From Craterostigma plantagineum (lineage: Eukaryota > Streptophyta > Magnoliopsida > Lamiales > Linderniaceae): 64,000 nucleotides of DNA. Every line of letters begins with the position of its first letter. Positions within the stretch are counted from its first letter, which is position 1. Positions 11,202-22,400 of the stretch are shown here, one piece after another. Below the pieces are notes generated by a model. The model had not been told where the DNA came from. It worked only from the letters and a program-made list of their open reading frames with translations, and ran no database searches. The position numbers and the translations under genes are program-made. The DNA is taken from contig JAPQWV010000006.1 of the NCBI GenBank assembly GCA_027422505.1, forward strand, positions 10,468,501 through 10,532,500. Direction: 5' to 3'.

Positions 11202-11430
11202 ATACAGAATTGGCCTATACTGAACAAGTTATGGCGGAGGCCTTCGACGTATGAGACATCTTTTATAATCAGATTCTTCAGAATGATATCCCCGAGTCCT
11301 AGAATCGGGGCTGAATCGTTGTTCCCAATCTGACTTTGCCGTTTGGCTGGTCTTTGTAGTTGCTCCGCAGTTCTTGATTTCCCGTCATGTGTGTGGAGCA
11401 ACCCGAGTCAAGGTACCACACATGATGGAT
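11194..11430 (-). pseudogene. pol: E2 protease and truncated start of pol
   Basis: On the - strand from about 11430 down: IHHVWYLDSGCSTHMTG is the Copia aspartic protease region with its DSG active site. It is followed by APILGLGDIILKNL and YVEGLRHNLFSIGQFC. The reading shifts frame near 11320. It is lost after FC at the rearrangement junction, so no integrase, reverse transcriptase or RNase H remains. The first protease codons follow the gag codon GAG (Glu) directly, which is the spliced form of the joint. Confidence 0.85.
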
Positions 11431-12687
11431 CTCTTGTGACGAAGTGGATGCGTTGTCGTCGTCCGTACGATTGGATGTCCCGGCGTCTGATTCATTGTCG
11501 AGACGTGCCATGAGAGCTAAATTCTCTTCTTCAGAACTCGACGTGTCCTCGAGCCATTGGTCCTGTTCGGCCATGAGAGCTACTCCGGCTTCCTTCTGTT
11601 TCGTCAATTGGAGCTTCGTGGAGTAGTAGTTGGCATCTCTCTTCTTCGGAAGAGTGCACTCTCTGGCGAAGTGACCTGACTTGCCACAGTTGAAGCATTT
11701 GTTAGCCTCCTTATGATTCTTGACATCGGAACTCTCTGGTGCACGTTCTTTGTTTTTAAAGCTTGTAGTCCGAAGTCGGTTGGCTGAGGTTGAAGACTTA
11801 TTCTTGAAGTACTTCTTGCTCATCATTTGTCCTATGAGAGCTAGCTGCTTTCCTAGGCTTTCAGATTTGCTCAACGTCGGAGTCCGACTCTTCTTCCGAC
11901 TCTGAAGGTGAAAGAGGCCTAACGGTCTTTTCCTTTCTTGATCTTGAGCTCCTCTTCTCCGAGACTAAGGCAATAGTGTCTTCGTTCTGTTTGCCTTTCT
12001 GCTCCTTAAGAATCTCGCTTATATCATCCTCATGCTGTGCGAGATTGTCAAACACGGCATGGACATCCAACTCCTCTAAATCTTTATTTTGTCGAATCTG
12101 AGTGGATATTTTCTTCCATTCCGCGGGCAAAGAAGATAGAAATATGATGTTTGTCTCCATGTTGGTCTTCGTGATCTCTATCTTCCTCATCTCGTTGAGA
12201 AGAGTGAGGTATCTTTGGTAGATCTCGTATAGAATCTCCTCAGGCTTTGCTTTGAAGGAGTCGTAAGCGGTGTTAATGTTCGCCTTATTGGCCTTTATGC
12301 CAACTTCCGTCCTCTGCATCATCCTATGCAGTTCATCCCATATTTTTTTAGCCGATGAAAGGCTATCAATCTGTCGGGATATGTCATTGGGGATGCCCTG
12401 CATGAGGGTGTTCATGGCTACTAGATCTGCCTTAGCTCGAGCTCTCTCCTCGATTGTGTACTCCCTAGGCTCCTTCAGTCGCCTAGATACAGGAATTTGA
12501 GGATTTGCCGCTTCGTCACCGGGGACATGTACCCAAAACTGTGCGGGTCCCTCTTCTAGTGACTTCAGTAGTTCTCGGCTTGATCTTTTAGAGCTATGAA
12601 ATTGAGAAAGCGGCTCCTCCACACAGTATATTCGCCTCGTTGCAAAATCGGTGGACGGTTGTCATTTCCGAGCGAGTATGCATCCAT
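11431..12687 (-). pseudogene. gag: E2 Gag (capsid and zinc knuckle)
   Basis: Gag of a Copia element, the structural protein of the virus-like particle. The start is ATG at 12687 (MDAYSLGNDNRPP, shared with E3). A UBN2-like capsid domain includes AMNTLMQGIPNDI, IWDELHRMM, YLTLLNEMRKIEI and FLSSLPAEWKKI, and is followed by an acidic and serine-rich stretch. A CCHC zinc knuckle (CFNCGKSGHFAREC) lies near 11660-11700, then an acidic tail ending STSSQE. A frameshift near 12590 and a break near 11865 disable it. Compared with E1 and E3 the Gag C-terminus is short because the coiled-coil extension is absent. Confidence 0.9.
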
Positions 12688-13753
12688 TTTGTTTTGTAGT
12701 TGAGTTGTTGAAGGATCTTCGTCACGTGGTTTGAATGTTTGAAGATGATGTAATGTGCTTCACAAGTGACGAAATTCGTTAGTAGCGTTTGATTCGAAAA
12801 ATAGATCGAGAATTATTTTCGATTCAATCTTTAAAGTTTGATCAAAAATAATTTCGTCGAAATAGAATATAGTATGTACTGTTTACGTGCGAGATAGTTT
12901 GTCAGTGAAATATTTTTTTTCTAGCGAAATAACTTGCCCAAAATCGTTCGGTTGAGAAAATTTCCGGATCGTGAATTTATTTCGATCGTAAAGAAACAGT
13001 ACGTTAGTAAGTTTCTCGACAAGTCAAAATAAATCGGTTGACTGGAAAAGTTTCTTGCGTGTAAATGATATTTAGCTCGGTCAAACTTCAAATGTCTGAC
13101 CGAAAATGTTTCTCGAGAAAGTTTTTACGCGTGTAAAGTCAAAATTGGTCTCCCTCGAAAAAGCTTTTTGCTAAATAATGCTCGAGAAATATTTCTAACT
13201 AAACTCGTTTCTAGTGTTGACGATTTTAGCACCGACTTCGTATTCTGATCGAGAAAAATTATCGCGCCAAGTTTTTCGATCGAGAAGTTAATCCGATCGC
13301 AAAACCTACCAAGAAAAATTAGAACGATCGAGAAAAATCACAGAATACAATTATAACATATTCAAGCAAAAACAAAGAATTAGACACTGAACTTTCAGGT
13401 AATTGCTCGCAATCGATTACTAACTACGGACAAACACGCAATTAAACACGTTATGAAGCACAATATGTCGAATTTGGTCAAAATCAGAACGTGTTCTTCA
13501 TGTTCTTACGCAAACAGTAACACACAAAATCAATTTAATTCAAATACGAAGTTCAAATAGCTACGGATTTGATTGCAATCAACATTTGACACTTAAACAA
13601 GCACAGAGACATCAAATTCAAGTCAATTAGGCACAGAATTATGCTATTGGATCGAAAACAGATTTTGCGCCAAACTGTTCTTCGATGAACAGTGAACATA
13701 ATTATATTTTCGATCCAAATCTAACAATTTTTGATCCAAAACAGACCGAATCT
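12688..13753 (-). other. E2 untranslated leader with GATCGAGAAA-type motifs
   Basis: About 1.07 kb of AT-rich DNA lies between the primer site and gag. Variants of TCGAGAAAAATT/ATCGAGAAA recur on both strands (for example near 12960, 13130, 13250 and 13320). There is no ORF. The E3 leader and spacer carry the same motifs. Confidence 0.7.
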
Positions 13754-13765
13754 GCTCTGATACCA
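13754..13765 (-). promoter_or_regulatory. E2 primer-binding site
   Basis: Read on - it is TGGTATCAGAGC, complementary to the 3' end of initiator tRNA-Met, two bases inside the LTR end. Confidence 0.95.
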
Positions 13766-13767
13766 AT

Positions 13768-14116
13768 TGTTAGTCCTACGATTAACAACTCTATAATCCT
13801 AGGCAAGAATTCAAAGTAATTCGACGATAATGATAATCAATAAGCTTCGATCGAAAAACTCATTTGAAGAACGAGAGAGAGAATTCGATTAGAGTGAGAA
13901 AGTTACTGTTGTTTCTCTATCTAGAAATTGAATTGCAAGCCTTTCGGATCAATCTTCAAAACTTTCTCTATTCGACACAATTAATTTACATGTATTTATA
14001 CCAAACAAACTTGGTATAAATATCAACTAGTCCTAATCTAAGGACTACTATACAAAACGCCCCTAATTACAAGGACAACTAATAATATCAAGGCACAATT
14101 AAATGTATACTCTACA
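13768..14116 (-). repeat. E2 5' LTR (349 bp)
   Basis: On - it starts TGTAGAGTATACA and ends GTAGGACTAACA. It belongs to the same LTR family as E1 and E3. A palindromic TATA core lies at 13993-14022. Confidence 0.9.
13993..14022. promoter_or_regulatory. Palindromic TATA-box core (E2 LTR)
   Basis: TATTTATACCAA, loop ACAAAC, TTGGTATAAATA. The arms are identical to those of E1 and E3, with a different loop. Confidence 0.65.
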
Positions 14117-14506
14117 AGTAAGAAGTACTTCAAGAAGAAGTCTTCAACCTCAGCCAACAGACTTCGGACTACAAGCTCTAAAAATAAAGAACGTACACCA
14201 AAGAGCTCCGAAGTCAAGAACCCAAAAGAGGCTAACAAATGCTACAACTGTGGCAAGCCAGATCACTTTGCCAGAGAGTGCACTCTTCCGAAGAAGAGAG
14301 ATGCCAACTACTACTCCAGGAAGCTCCAATTGACTAAACAGAAGGAAGTTGGAGTAGCTCTCATGGCCAAACAAGACCAATGGCTCGAGGACACGTCGAG
14401 TTCTAAAGAAGTGAATTTAGCTCTCATGGCCCGTCTCAACAATGATTCGGACGCTGAAACTGCCAATGATACGAACGACGAAAACGAATCCACCTCTTCA
14501 CAAGAG
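14117..14506 (+). pseudogene. gag: E1 Gag C-terminus with zinc knuckle
   Basis: Coding resumes on the right edge of E2 with SKKYFKKKSSTS. It continues to a CCHC knuckle (CYNCGKPDHFAREC, about 14238-14281), in which the usual Gly before the His is Asp. A LysArg-rich stretch and an acidic tail (QWLEDTSSS, ALMARLNNDSD) then end STSSQE at 14506. The next bases GTAGAC form the intron donor. The capsid half is missing because E2 inserted here and a later deletion removed what lay left of it. Confidence 0.85.
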
Positions 14507-16224
14507 GTAGACCTACATTCCACATATTGACCATGTTAGATTCATATCAAAAACAATATGCTAACATGAAACGTGAGCAGAAAAGTGTTAAGGAAGTAGA
14601 GGATAAACTTTCTACGTCTCAAGAAAGGATAAATAGTCTCGAGTCAGAACTTAGGAGCTCTAGTGCTAAAATAGAAGAACTTACTAAGAGCCTACATTCT
14701 AGAGAGACTAGTCAACCTCAAATAGGACAGCATGGCGAAAAGATTAAGGAATTAGAAGATAGGCTAGCAAATAACTACAATTGCTTGGTTAGGAATCTCA
14801 ACGAGAAATCCACCTTGAATTGTAGGATAACCGAAGCTACCACTAAGATCACCAACTTAGGAGCTCAATTAGAAATATCAAATGCTAAGGTTAGTGAGCT
14901 TATTAAAGAACTAGACGCCTGTCAAGCCGCCAAACTGACGGTAGAAAATAATTATGCTCTCCTAGGTGAGGAATGCAAGAAACTATATGCTAAAATTAAG
15001 AAATTAGATGATATTGATACGCGTAGGGGACAATCCGAAGAGACGATATTTTTGAACAAGCCCAAGGATATAGAGTTCTCTAATCCTATCGAAGGCATAT
15101 GTTTCACTAACCCACGAGTTCTACGGAAAAAGGAAATATATGATATTAAGCACATGTGTTTAGGAGTAACCTCTCTTAGAGAACTTACTGAATTGACGTA
15201 CCAAAATAATTTTGATTCATCTATGAGAAAAGCCTCACATGGGCCTGAGATCCCCTTTGACTACACTGCGCTAAAGGAAAGAGACAGAAATATGAAACCT
15301 TCATTAACACTTGTCTCCGACCTATTTCAACTTCCTGACCCTCAAACAGCCCTCGAGGAAGCCAAAGTCGTTCATTATAAAAATTCTCTCTACATACTTC
15401 TATAATAAAACAGATAGAGAAATCTCAAGCTAAATTAGAGAAAGAAAGAGAGAATTTCGAAGCTGAAAAGAAAAAGTTCTTAAAAGAGATGAAAAATCTC
15501 AAAGCTTCCTCATCCTCCCAAACTACCTCTAATGCTATACTGCAAAGCGTGAAAATCGAAATATCACCTTCGAAATATCAAAAGTGTATTAATAATTCTT
15601 TTAAGAGTACTAAGAATAAAGTTACTTTACCTACGTCTACAGGGAGCGTAGGCAAGCACTAGAATCGAAGGCGAGAGTGTCTAGTCTTAAGAAGGAGCAA
15701 GTAGATTTGAGTATGCTTAAGAATGTTACTCCTTCTGTACGAATAAATGACACTCGTAGAAATAAAAGAGCTATTTCTTCGCTTAGAGTAATTGCTTCTA
15801 CGTGTACTCTTCAGCCCATCACCTTTAGAAGCAACAACTACGAAATAGGCTCTACATCTAAAGCTAAAATTAGTCATTATGAAACAAATGCCACTAGGAA
15901 GACTCGTAGGAAACAAGATCCAGCCATAAAGAATGCTTATGGCGCCGTACATGCTTGTACTCACTTAAGGTATCCTGTAAAGATTGAGTCCCCCAAGCAC
16001 CTTAGGAGATTATGAAAAGAAAAGATATTTTCCTCAGTCAAGCCTACCAAAGCATTTGTACGTGCTGAAATTTACCTTCCCTGCAAAAGCCGAAAAGGCC
16101 AAGTCACCTAAAAAGTCAACACCCAAAACTTTAGGAATCATATCTGAACCTAAAACTAAATCTGCTAATCTGAGAGGACCCATGCTTAAGTGGGTACATA
16201 AAGCTCTCTAACTTGTTTTTGCAG
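14507..16224 (+). other. E1 coding intron between Gag and Pol
   Basis: The segment begins GAG|GTAGAC and ends CTTGTTTTTGCAG|ATCC, canonical U2-type borders with a pyrimidine tract. It is 1,718 nt and phase 0. Joining the two sides reads SSQE then IHHVW and continues into the protease. E2 has exactly this joint (CACAAGAG|ATCCATCA), direct evidence that the segment can be removed precisely. The intron has its own long reading frame, described separately, ending in a TAA 13 nt before the acceptor. Confidence 0.8.
14527..16211 (+). pseudogene. E1 intron-encoded coiled-coil Gag extension
   Basis: Unspliced reading continues from Gag into a long heptad-like region rich in Glu, Lys and Leu. Examples are NSLESELRSSSAKIEEL near 14630, the ISNAKVSELIKELDACQ block near 14880, and ENNYALLGEECKKLYAKIKKL near 14945. 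A conserved box, EIPFDYTALKERDRNMKPSL, follows near 15250. A basic region (RKTRRKQDP, KAEKAKSPKKS) leads to a tail reading GPMLKWVHKAL and a stop at 16209-16211. Frameshifts occur near 14520, 15405 and 15660-16020. The same order of blocks is present in E3, and in diverged form in E4, so this was a real protein segment. No enzymatic motif is visible. I infer a structural extension of Gag. Confidence 0.7.
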
Positions 16225-16425
16225 ATCCATCACGTGTGGTACCCCGACTCAGGTTGCTCCACACACTGACTGGAAATCAAGAGCTGCTGAGCATCTACAA
16301 AGACCGGCCAAACGACAAAGTCAGATTCGAACAACGACTCAGCTCCAATTCTTGGATATGGAGATATCATTCTGGAGAAACTGACAATAAAAGATGTCTA
16401 ATATGTCGAAGGCCTCCGCCATAAC
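16225..16425 (+). pseudogene. pol: E1 protease remnant
   Basis: Begins IHHVWYPDSGCSTH right after the acceptor. This is the Copia protease with the DSG triad, although the usual Leu before it is Pro. Then come APILGYGDIILEKL and YVEGLRHNLFSIGQFC. Several stops and frame changes between 16265 and 16420 break it. The ILGYGDII coding DNA (16349-16371) is the source of the filler at 17471. Confidence 0.85.
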
Positions 16426-17470
16426 TTGTTCAGCATAGGCCAATTCTGTGATAGGGGATTTCAAGTGGTCTTTCACGCTGACCAGTGCAGAATTTTGGAC
16501 AGTCAGGACCCAGAACTCCTCTATGGACTTCGGAAATCCAACCTTTACACGATCAACCTGACGTCCGTGCGGCCCTCGACAGCTGTTTGCCTCATCTCTC
16601 AAACTGTAATTCAGAGGAACAGCTTATGGCATCAACGCAAGTCTCATCTCAACATCAAAGCTCTTCAACATCTTTCAACGAAAAAGTTGGTTCATGGTCT
16701 TCCAACTATAACTTTACAAAAAGACCATCAATGTTCGGCGTGCCAATTAGGAAAAATGAAGCAAGCATCTTATCATATCAAACAAGTGGCCTCTACTTTA
16801 CGTCCTCTGGAACTGCTACATATGGACCTCTGTGGCCTGATGAAGAAACAATGTATAAATGGACGCAAGTATCTGCTGGTCACACTCGATGACTACTCTC
16901 GCTACACATGGACAAGGTTCCTCCGAACAAAAGATGAGACAGGGGACTTGATCGTCAATTTCGTGAACTCTACTCAAAATTAGCTGCAGCAGACTATCCA
17001 AGTCATTCGAACAGACAATGGCACCGAGTTCAAGAACAAATGTCCTAGTGAATTTTATCAGAAACTTGGAATAAGTCAACCATTTCAGCCGCCAAGACTC
17101 CTCAACAGAATGGGGTAATCGAACGAAAGAACAGAACTCTAGTGGAAGCCGCGCGTACGATGCTCATCCACTTTGGTCTTCCACATTTTCTCTGGGCGGA
17201 AGCAGTAAATACCACCTGTTTCACTCGAAACAGGACGGTGGTTCACAAGCGCTTTGACAAGACTCCGTACGAAATTATCAACAAACGAGTACCCAACATC
17301 TCATTCTTTAAAGTTTCGGGTGCAAGTGCTTTGTGGCGAACGACCGAGAAATTCGAAGACACTTTCGTCGGGTATTCGTCAACCTCGAAAGCGTACCGAG
17401 TATACATCAAGTCCAACCACACAATCAAAGGAACCTACAACGTCACTTTCCACGAAGTGGCAGACATGGC
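16426..17470 (+). pseudogene. pol: E1 GAG-pre-integrase and integrase, truncated
   Basis: The GAG-pre-integrase zinc-binding region (LWHQRKSHLNIKAL, CSACQLGKMKQ) is followed by the integrase core. The first Asp is in LHMDLCGLM, the second in [12 protein letters not shown], and the Glu in ERKNRTLVEAAR after a frame change near 17080. The sequence follows the family as far as YNVTFHEVADMAS at 17470, then stops being pol. An in-frame stop near 16981 and frameshifts at ~17040-17140 and ~17310 disable it. Everything downstream (reverse transcriptase, RNase H, spacer, start of ORF2) was deleted at the 17471-17493 junction. Confidence 0.9.
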
Positions 17471-17493
17471 TTCTTGGATATGGAGATATCATT
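17471..17493 (+). other. 23-bp templated filler at a deletion junction
   Basis: These 23 bases are identical to 16349-16371 in the protease region 1.1 kb upstream. The left side is integrase coding, the right side is the middle of the ORF2 N-terminal domain. An untemplated match of this length is very unlikely. Confidence 0.85.
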
Positions 17494-19091
17494 GTGAACA
17501 AGTGTCTATCGCCTAAGCATGCTGGCTTCGACAAGGGCAATGGCAACATACTACGGATCTTTCACGGACTCGCATTCTCCAGAAATTACGATTTCACGCA
17601 GCTGATCTGGAATGATCTTGCAGACCAGATTCGGCAAAAGAGAATCGGAGATCGAAGAATATGCCCTACGCTCGGTGGTTTAATGTAATCATCAAGGAAT
17701 TCATGGAGATGCACGAGTCCATCCATCGTCTACCTCCTAGAGGAAATTATCAACCACTTAGGCTTAAATTTTTTCACAATCCACGGCTCACGGACCTTGA
17801 CCAACCGTCGATGCCGATTCCTTTTGAGCTTCTACGTCTCGCTGACCCCAGAGGAGACGTATACCGTATGTACTGCAGGGAGAATCACCTCACCGAGGAG
17901 ATGATTCGAGGGCCCCCGATAGATTTTGGAGTTAGCCCTCCCCAACCGCAATAACAGCCTAGTCCTGAGGACATGATGATTGATGAAGTCTCTCAGGAAC
18001 TAGAGCTGGAGCCTCCAACTCATGAGGAGTCAATGCCGGACTAGATGCCACGCTGATCGATGCTGTGGCTGCCGAGTTGGAACAAGAGGCTCCAACAGAA
18101 ATGCTCCATTGTATATGTTGGCGTGCTTGAAGAGCCTATCGAGGATGCTCCTCTACAAGAAGCACAGCCCGAGACTGAAATGGGGCACAGCTCACTTCCA
18201 CTGGTGACGGACAGGCTTGTGAGGTGGAGCACGAACCTTCTCCTCACACGGCCACTTCATCTGATACAGAGTCCGATGAGGAGCTAAGACTCATAAGACG
18301 GACTCCTAGACGATTGAGTATACAGATGGAGTCCTTCTTTCCGGCCATCACCACCGCACCAGTTACCGTGCTGATCACTTCTTCAAGTGTTGCCGGCACT
18401 TCTTCGCTCAATCTTGAGCCGCAACCAAATCTATCGGTGTCTGGTTCACAGGCCCAACCCGAGCCTGCCGTAACACCAATAGAGGAGAATCTTCAAGATT
18501 CGACTCGAGGATTGGGTGGAAGTCTCATACAGTCACAACCTCAAGTGACTGTGAGCCAACCTGAGGAGCCGGTGCCTGCTCATGGGTTGTCAACAGACGA
18601 CATCAGTCGACCTGGTACATCTTCGACGGAGGCTTCAACACCGTTTGTGACGAACGAGCAATTCCAAGCCGCTCTCTCCGCTGCTGTTCAATCGATTGAA
18701 GACAAATTAATGGAGAGAGTTCTTACTGCCATAAAGACATCCCGCAGAGACACCGGGAAAGCACCTGTCTCCAAAGGCACCTCGTCACAGCCCGACCTCA
18801 CACCTCCACAACCCACACCCCACCGACCCTTCTTCTATCCTCATCAACCTATACACCATACCCATAACCGAGCTCCACGACATCCTACTCGTCCGCCTGA
18901 TCGGCCCTTCCATCTGATCGCCTCTAGAAGAGTCTCTTTATAGGCGATTGGTGGATCATCCTGAGCCAGCTACGAAAACTTGCCGAGGCCAAAGCTCCTA
19001 CTCAAGACGCAGACATGACGATCCTGACAATCAGGACCCTCATGAGGGAGAGAAGAGGCCACGGACATCTACGAGTGGTCAAGAACAAGGC
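17494..19091 (+). pseudogene. E1 ORF2, N-terminal and middle part
   Basis: Joins ORF2 at IVNKCLSPKHAGFDKGNG and runs on through FHGLAFSRNYDFTQLIWND, ARWFNVIIKEFMEM, RLKFFHNPRLTDLDQPSMPI and EEMIRGPPIDFGVSPPQP. A long acidic, Pro/Ser/Thr/Gln-rich linker follows (17950-18940). It contains an RRTPRRLSIQMESFFPA block and repeated PTP/PQP stretches. The copy aligns with E3 throughout. It has frameshifts near 17500, 17640, 18000-18220 and 18940. It is interrupted at 19091 by E3 (target duplication AAGGC) and continues at 61025. The function is unknown. No signal peptide or membrane segment is apparent. Confidence 0.8.
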
Positions 19092-19440
19092 TGTTAGGTC
19101 CTCAGATTAACAACTCTACGATCCTAGGCTAGAATCCATAGTAATTCGATTGTTTAGATAATCAATTGAATTCCATCGAAAAACTCAAGTTAAGAAAACG
19201 AGAGAGAATTCAACTAGAGTGAGAAAGTTACTGTTGTTTCTCTCTCTAGAAATCGAATTGCAAGGTTGGTATAAATTTTCTAAACTTTCTCTTTTCAGCT
19301 CAGTTCATTTACAAGTATTTATACCAAACAAGCTTGGTATAAATATCAAACTAGTCATAATCTAAGGACTACTATACAAAACGCCCCTAATTACAAGGAC
19401 AACTAATAATATCAAGCACAATTAAAACGTATACTCTACA
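19092..19440 (-). repeat. E3 3' LTR (349 bp)
   Basis: On - it starts TGTAGAGTATACG and ends GAGGACCTAACA. Compared with the 5' LTR it has about 11 single changes plus one divergent ~17-bp patch near 19262-19280. Confidence 0.95.
19316..19345. promoter_or_regulatory. Palindromic TATA-box core (E3 3' LTR)
   Basis: TATTTATACCAA, loop ACAAGC, TTGGTATAAATA. Confidence 0.65.
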
Positions 19441-22400
19441 ATCTCCCCCTTTGAGCTTGATTGCGTTTCCGCGCCGGTCCTCGTCGGGCGTAATACGATC
19501 TGCGCAAGCCCAGCGCATACTCGTAGTTCCTCCTGATGACCTTGAGCGTCCCATCACAAAACTTGTTGATTTCAGTCTTCATCATCAACCTATTCTTCTT
19601 TGCAATTGGATTGTGGTAGGTGATGCTTAGGACTGAGCTGATGTGCACGTGATTGTTGGGAAGCCCTTCGATCTCAGGTCTTTTGTTGAGCGGAGCGGTC
19701 ATGTTGACCTTCTTCATATTGCTCTCAAGCGCCATTTGAAGGTCGCGAGCGGCGAAGTACTTGACTTGTCGCATCATGAACCGGTAGAGCCCTTCGAGGC
19801 CTTCTTTCTTGATGAAGCCCTGAGGACCTTTGTATTTCTCCATGTATAGCTGATAAAGATGGTACACTTCATCGGCGGGGAGGTACGGCAGGTTGCTTTC
19901 GCTCAGTCGTCTCGGGTCCTGTCCACTCGTTCAATGATGTAGTGAGGTGTTGGAAGTCCTCCTTTGGCACAATAGACACTAAGGAGTTGGCAAACTGGGG
20001 AGAGTTCCCCGAAGTGACTCTTCAGTCGATCCTTCGGGATCCCCAGCCTCACATCCGGTCCTAGTTGGGTCAGCATCCTCAGATATGTCATTCTCTTCTG
20101 CTGATCCCAGTGAGAGATCCCTCTCAGCTCGAACACATCCGGCTTCTTCACTCTGTCCGGAGACCTCCAAATGTTCTCACGAACTTCTTCTAGGAAAGGG
20201 ACTTCTATTTGGATGTTCTCCCATGGCGTGTCGATCCCAACGGTCCCTGGCGTTAGCCTTGGAGAGGGAACCGCCTGTTGAGCGATTAACTCCGGGCATG
20301 GAATGGGTTATCCTTGGGCCGTTGTCTCTGATGCTCCTCGGGCAAGGAATGGGTTATCCACTGGCCTTCGAAAATGTACTTGTCTAATACTTCGTGTGGA
20401 TTGACGCCATGTACAGAGGGTCCCGGTTGGTCTAGAGCGACGGAGGGAGTAGCTTGGGTAGCTGCCAGAGCTACAAGCATTGCAGCACTTGTTTCTTCTT
20501 CCGGAAGCAAGGGGCTTGAGTAGATCGGCGGTGTGGGCGGAGGCGTCCTGAGGTAAAAGGTTGGTGGGTCGATGTGGGCGGTGCGGTGCGTGGTGTGGAT
20601 AGTTTGGGTTTGGTGAGTAGTATAGGTTTGGTGGGTAGTATGGGTTTCGCCAGCTCCAGTGCTTGTCTGTGCAGCGCCCGAGCCTTGTCCTTGGCCAGAT
20701 GTAGATGTCCTCGGCCTCTTCTCCCCCTCATGAGGGTCCTGATCGTCAGGATCGTCATGTCTGCGCCGTGAGTGGGAGCTTTGGCCTCGGCAGGTGTCAG
20801 TCGGTGGCTCAGGATGGTCCACCAATCGCCTATAGAGGGATTCTTCTTGCGGCGATCGGATGGAAAGGCCTATCAGACGAGCGAGGAGAATGTCGTGGAG
20901 CTCGGTGATGGGGATTGTGTATGGATTGATGAGGATGGAGGAAGTGGCTAGAGGGTCGGTGGGTGTGGGTTGTGGAGGTGTGGGGTTGATTTGTGACGAA
21001 GGGCCTTCAGAGGTAGGTGCTTTCCCGGGATCTCTTCGGGATGCCTCGATTGCTTGAAGTACTCTCTCTATGATCTTGTCTTCCATTGACTGTACAGAGC
21101 CAGAGAGAGCGGCCTGAAACTGCTCGTTAGTCACAAAGGGTGCGGACGCCTCCGTGAATGGACCAGGACGACTGATGTTGCCTGTTATCAACCCTTGAGT
21201 AGACACCGACTCTGTGGGTTGGCTCACAGTCACTTGAGGTTGTGACTGTATGAGACTTCCACCCAATCCTCGAGTCGAATCTGGAGGATTCATCTCTATG
21301 GGTGTTAAGGCTCAAGATTGAGCGAAGAAGTGCCGGCAACACTTGTCGTAGTGGTCAGCGTAGTATCTGGTGCGGTGGTGACTGCTGGAAAGAGCGACTC
21401 CAACTGAATACTGAGTCTTCTGGGAGTCCTCCTGATCAGACTGATTTCCTCGTCAGACTCTGTGTCAGACGGGGTGACGGTGTGAGGAGTAAGGTCTCGA
21501 TCGACGTTCTCTAATGTCTGATCTGTCACCAGTGGAAGTGAAGTGTGCCCCATTTCCGTTTCGGGCTGTGCTTCTTGTTGAAGAACTTCCTCAAAAGTTT
21601 CTTCGAGCACGCCAACATGTACGGGCTCTTCCACTTGTAATTCGAGTGCAGGAGCCTCGAGCCCCATCTCTGTAGCCACGACGTCGATTAGGGTATCTTC
21701 CACGTCGGGCATTGGCTCTTCGATCAAAGAAGACTCCTGTTGAAGCTCCTGAGCAACGACGTCTATCATCGCATCGTCAGGACTTGGTTGGTGTTGGGGA
21801 GGGCTCACATGGTGATCTGCTGGGGGCCCTCTAATCATTTCTTCCGTTAAGTTGTGTTCCCAGCAGAATTTCTGATACTCAGCTCCTGCGGGGTCAGCGA
21901 GCCTGAGTAAGTTGAGTGGAATTGGCATCGACGGTTGGTCCAGGTCCGTGAGTCGTGGGTTGTGGAAAAACTTTAGCCTTGGCGGCTGATAGTGTCCACC
22001 AAGAGGCAGGTGGGGGATGTTCTCGGCGTGTAACTCCATGAACTCCCTGAGGATCACATTGAACCATCGAGCATAGGGCACGTTCTTCGACCTTCGGTTT
22101 TCCTTCAGCCGGATCTGTTCAGCTAGATCATTCCAGATCAGCTGTGCGAAGTCGTAGTTTCTGGCGAAGACGAGACCGTGAAAGATTCGCAGTATATTGC
22201 CGTTGCCCTTGTCGAAGCCGGCGTGTTTGGGTGATAGACACTTGTTCACTATTCCGAACAGTGTCTTCCAGGGGTGAGGGATACCGCTGCTCTGGACCTG
22301 AGCTAATCTTGTAAGCGGCGGTTGGTATCCCATGTGCAAAAAGTCTTGAATCATCTCTGCGTCCGTCGGGAGCGGGTCGTAGTTGTCGTTGTGCGGCAAG

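Larger units (their letters stand above)
11194..14116 (-). mobile_element. E2: truncated Copia element lacking the gag intron
   Basis: Read on the - strand it has a 5' LTR (13768-14116), primer site, leader, gag, zinc knuckle, protease, and the start of the GAG-pre-integrase region, where it is cut off. It belongs to the same family as E1 and E3. The key difference is that the zinc-knuckle acidic tail is joined directly to the protease. The joint is exactly where E1 has a GT donor and an AG acceptor, so the 1.7-kb segment is absent without a scar. E2 sits inside the E1 gag: E1 coding resumes at 14117. Confidence 0.85.
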
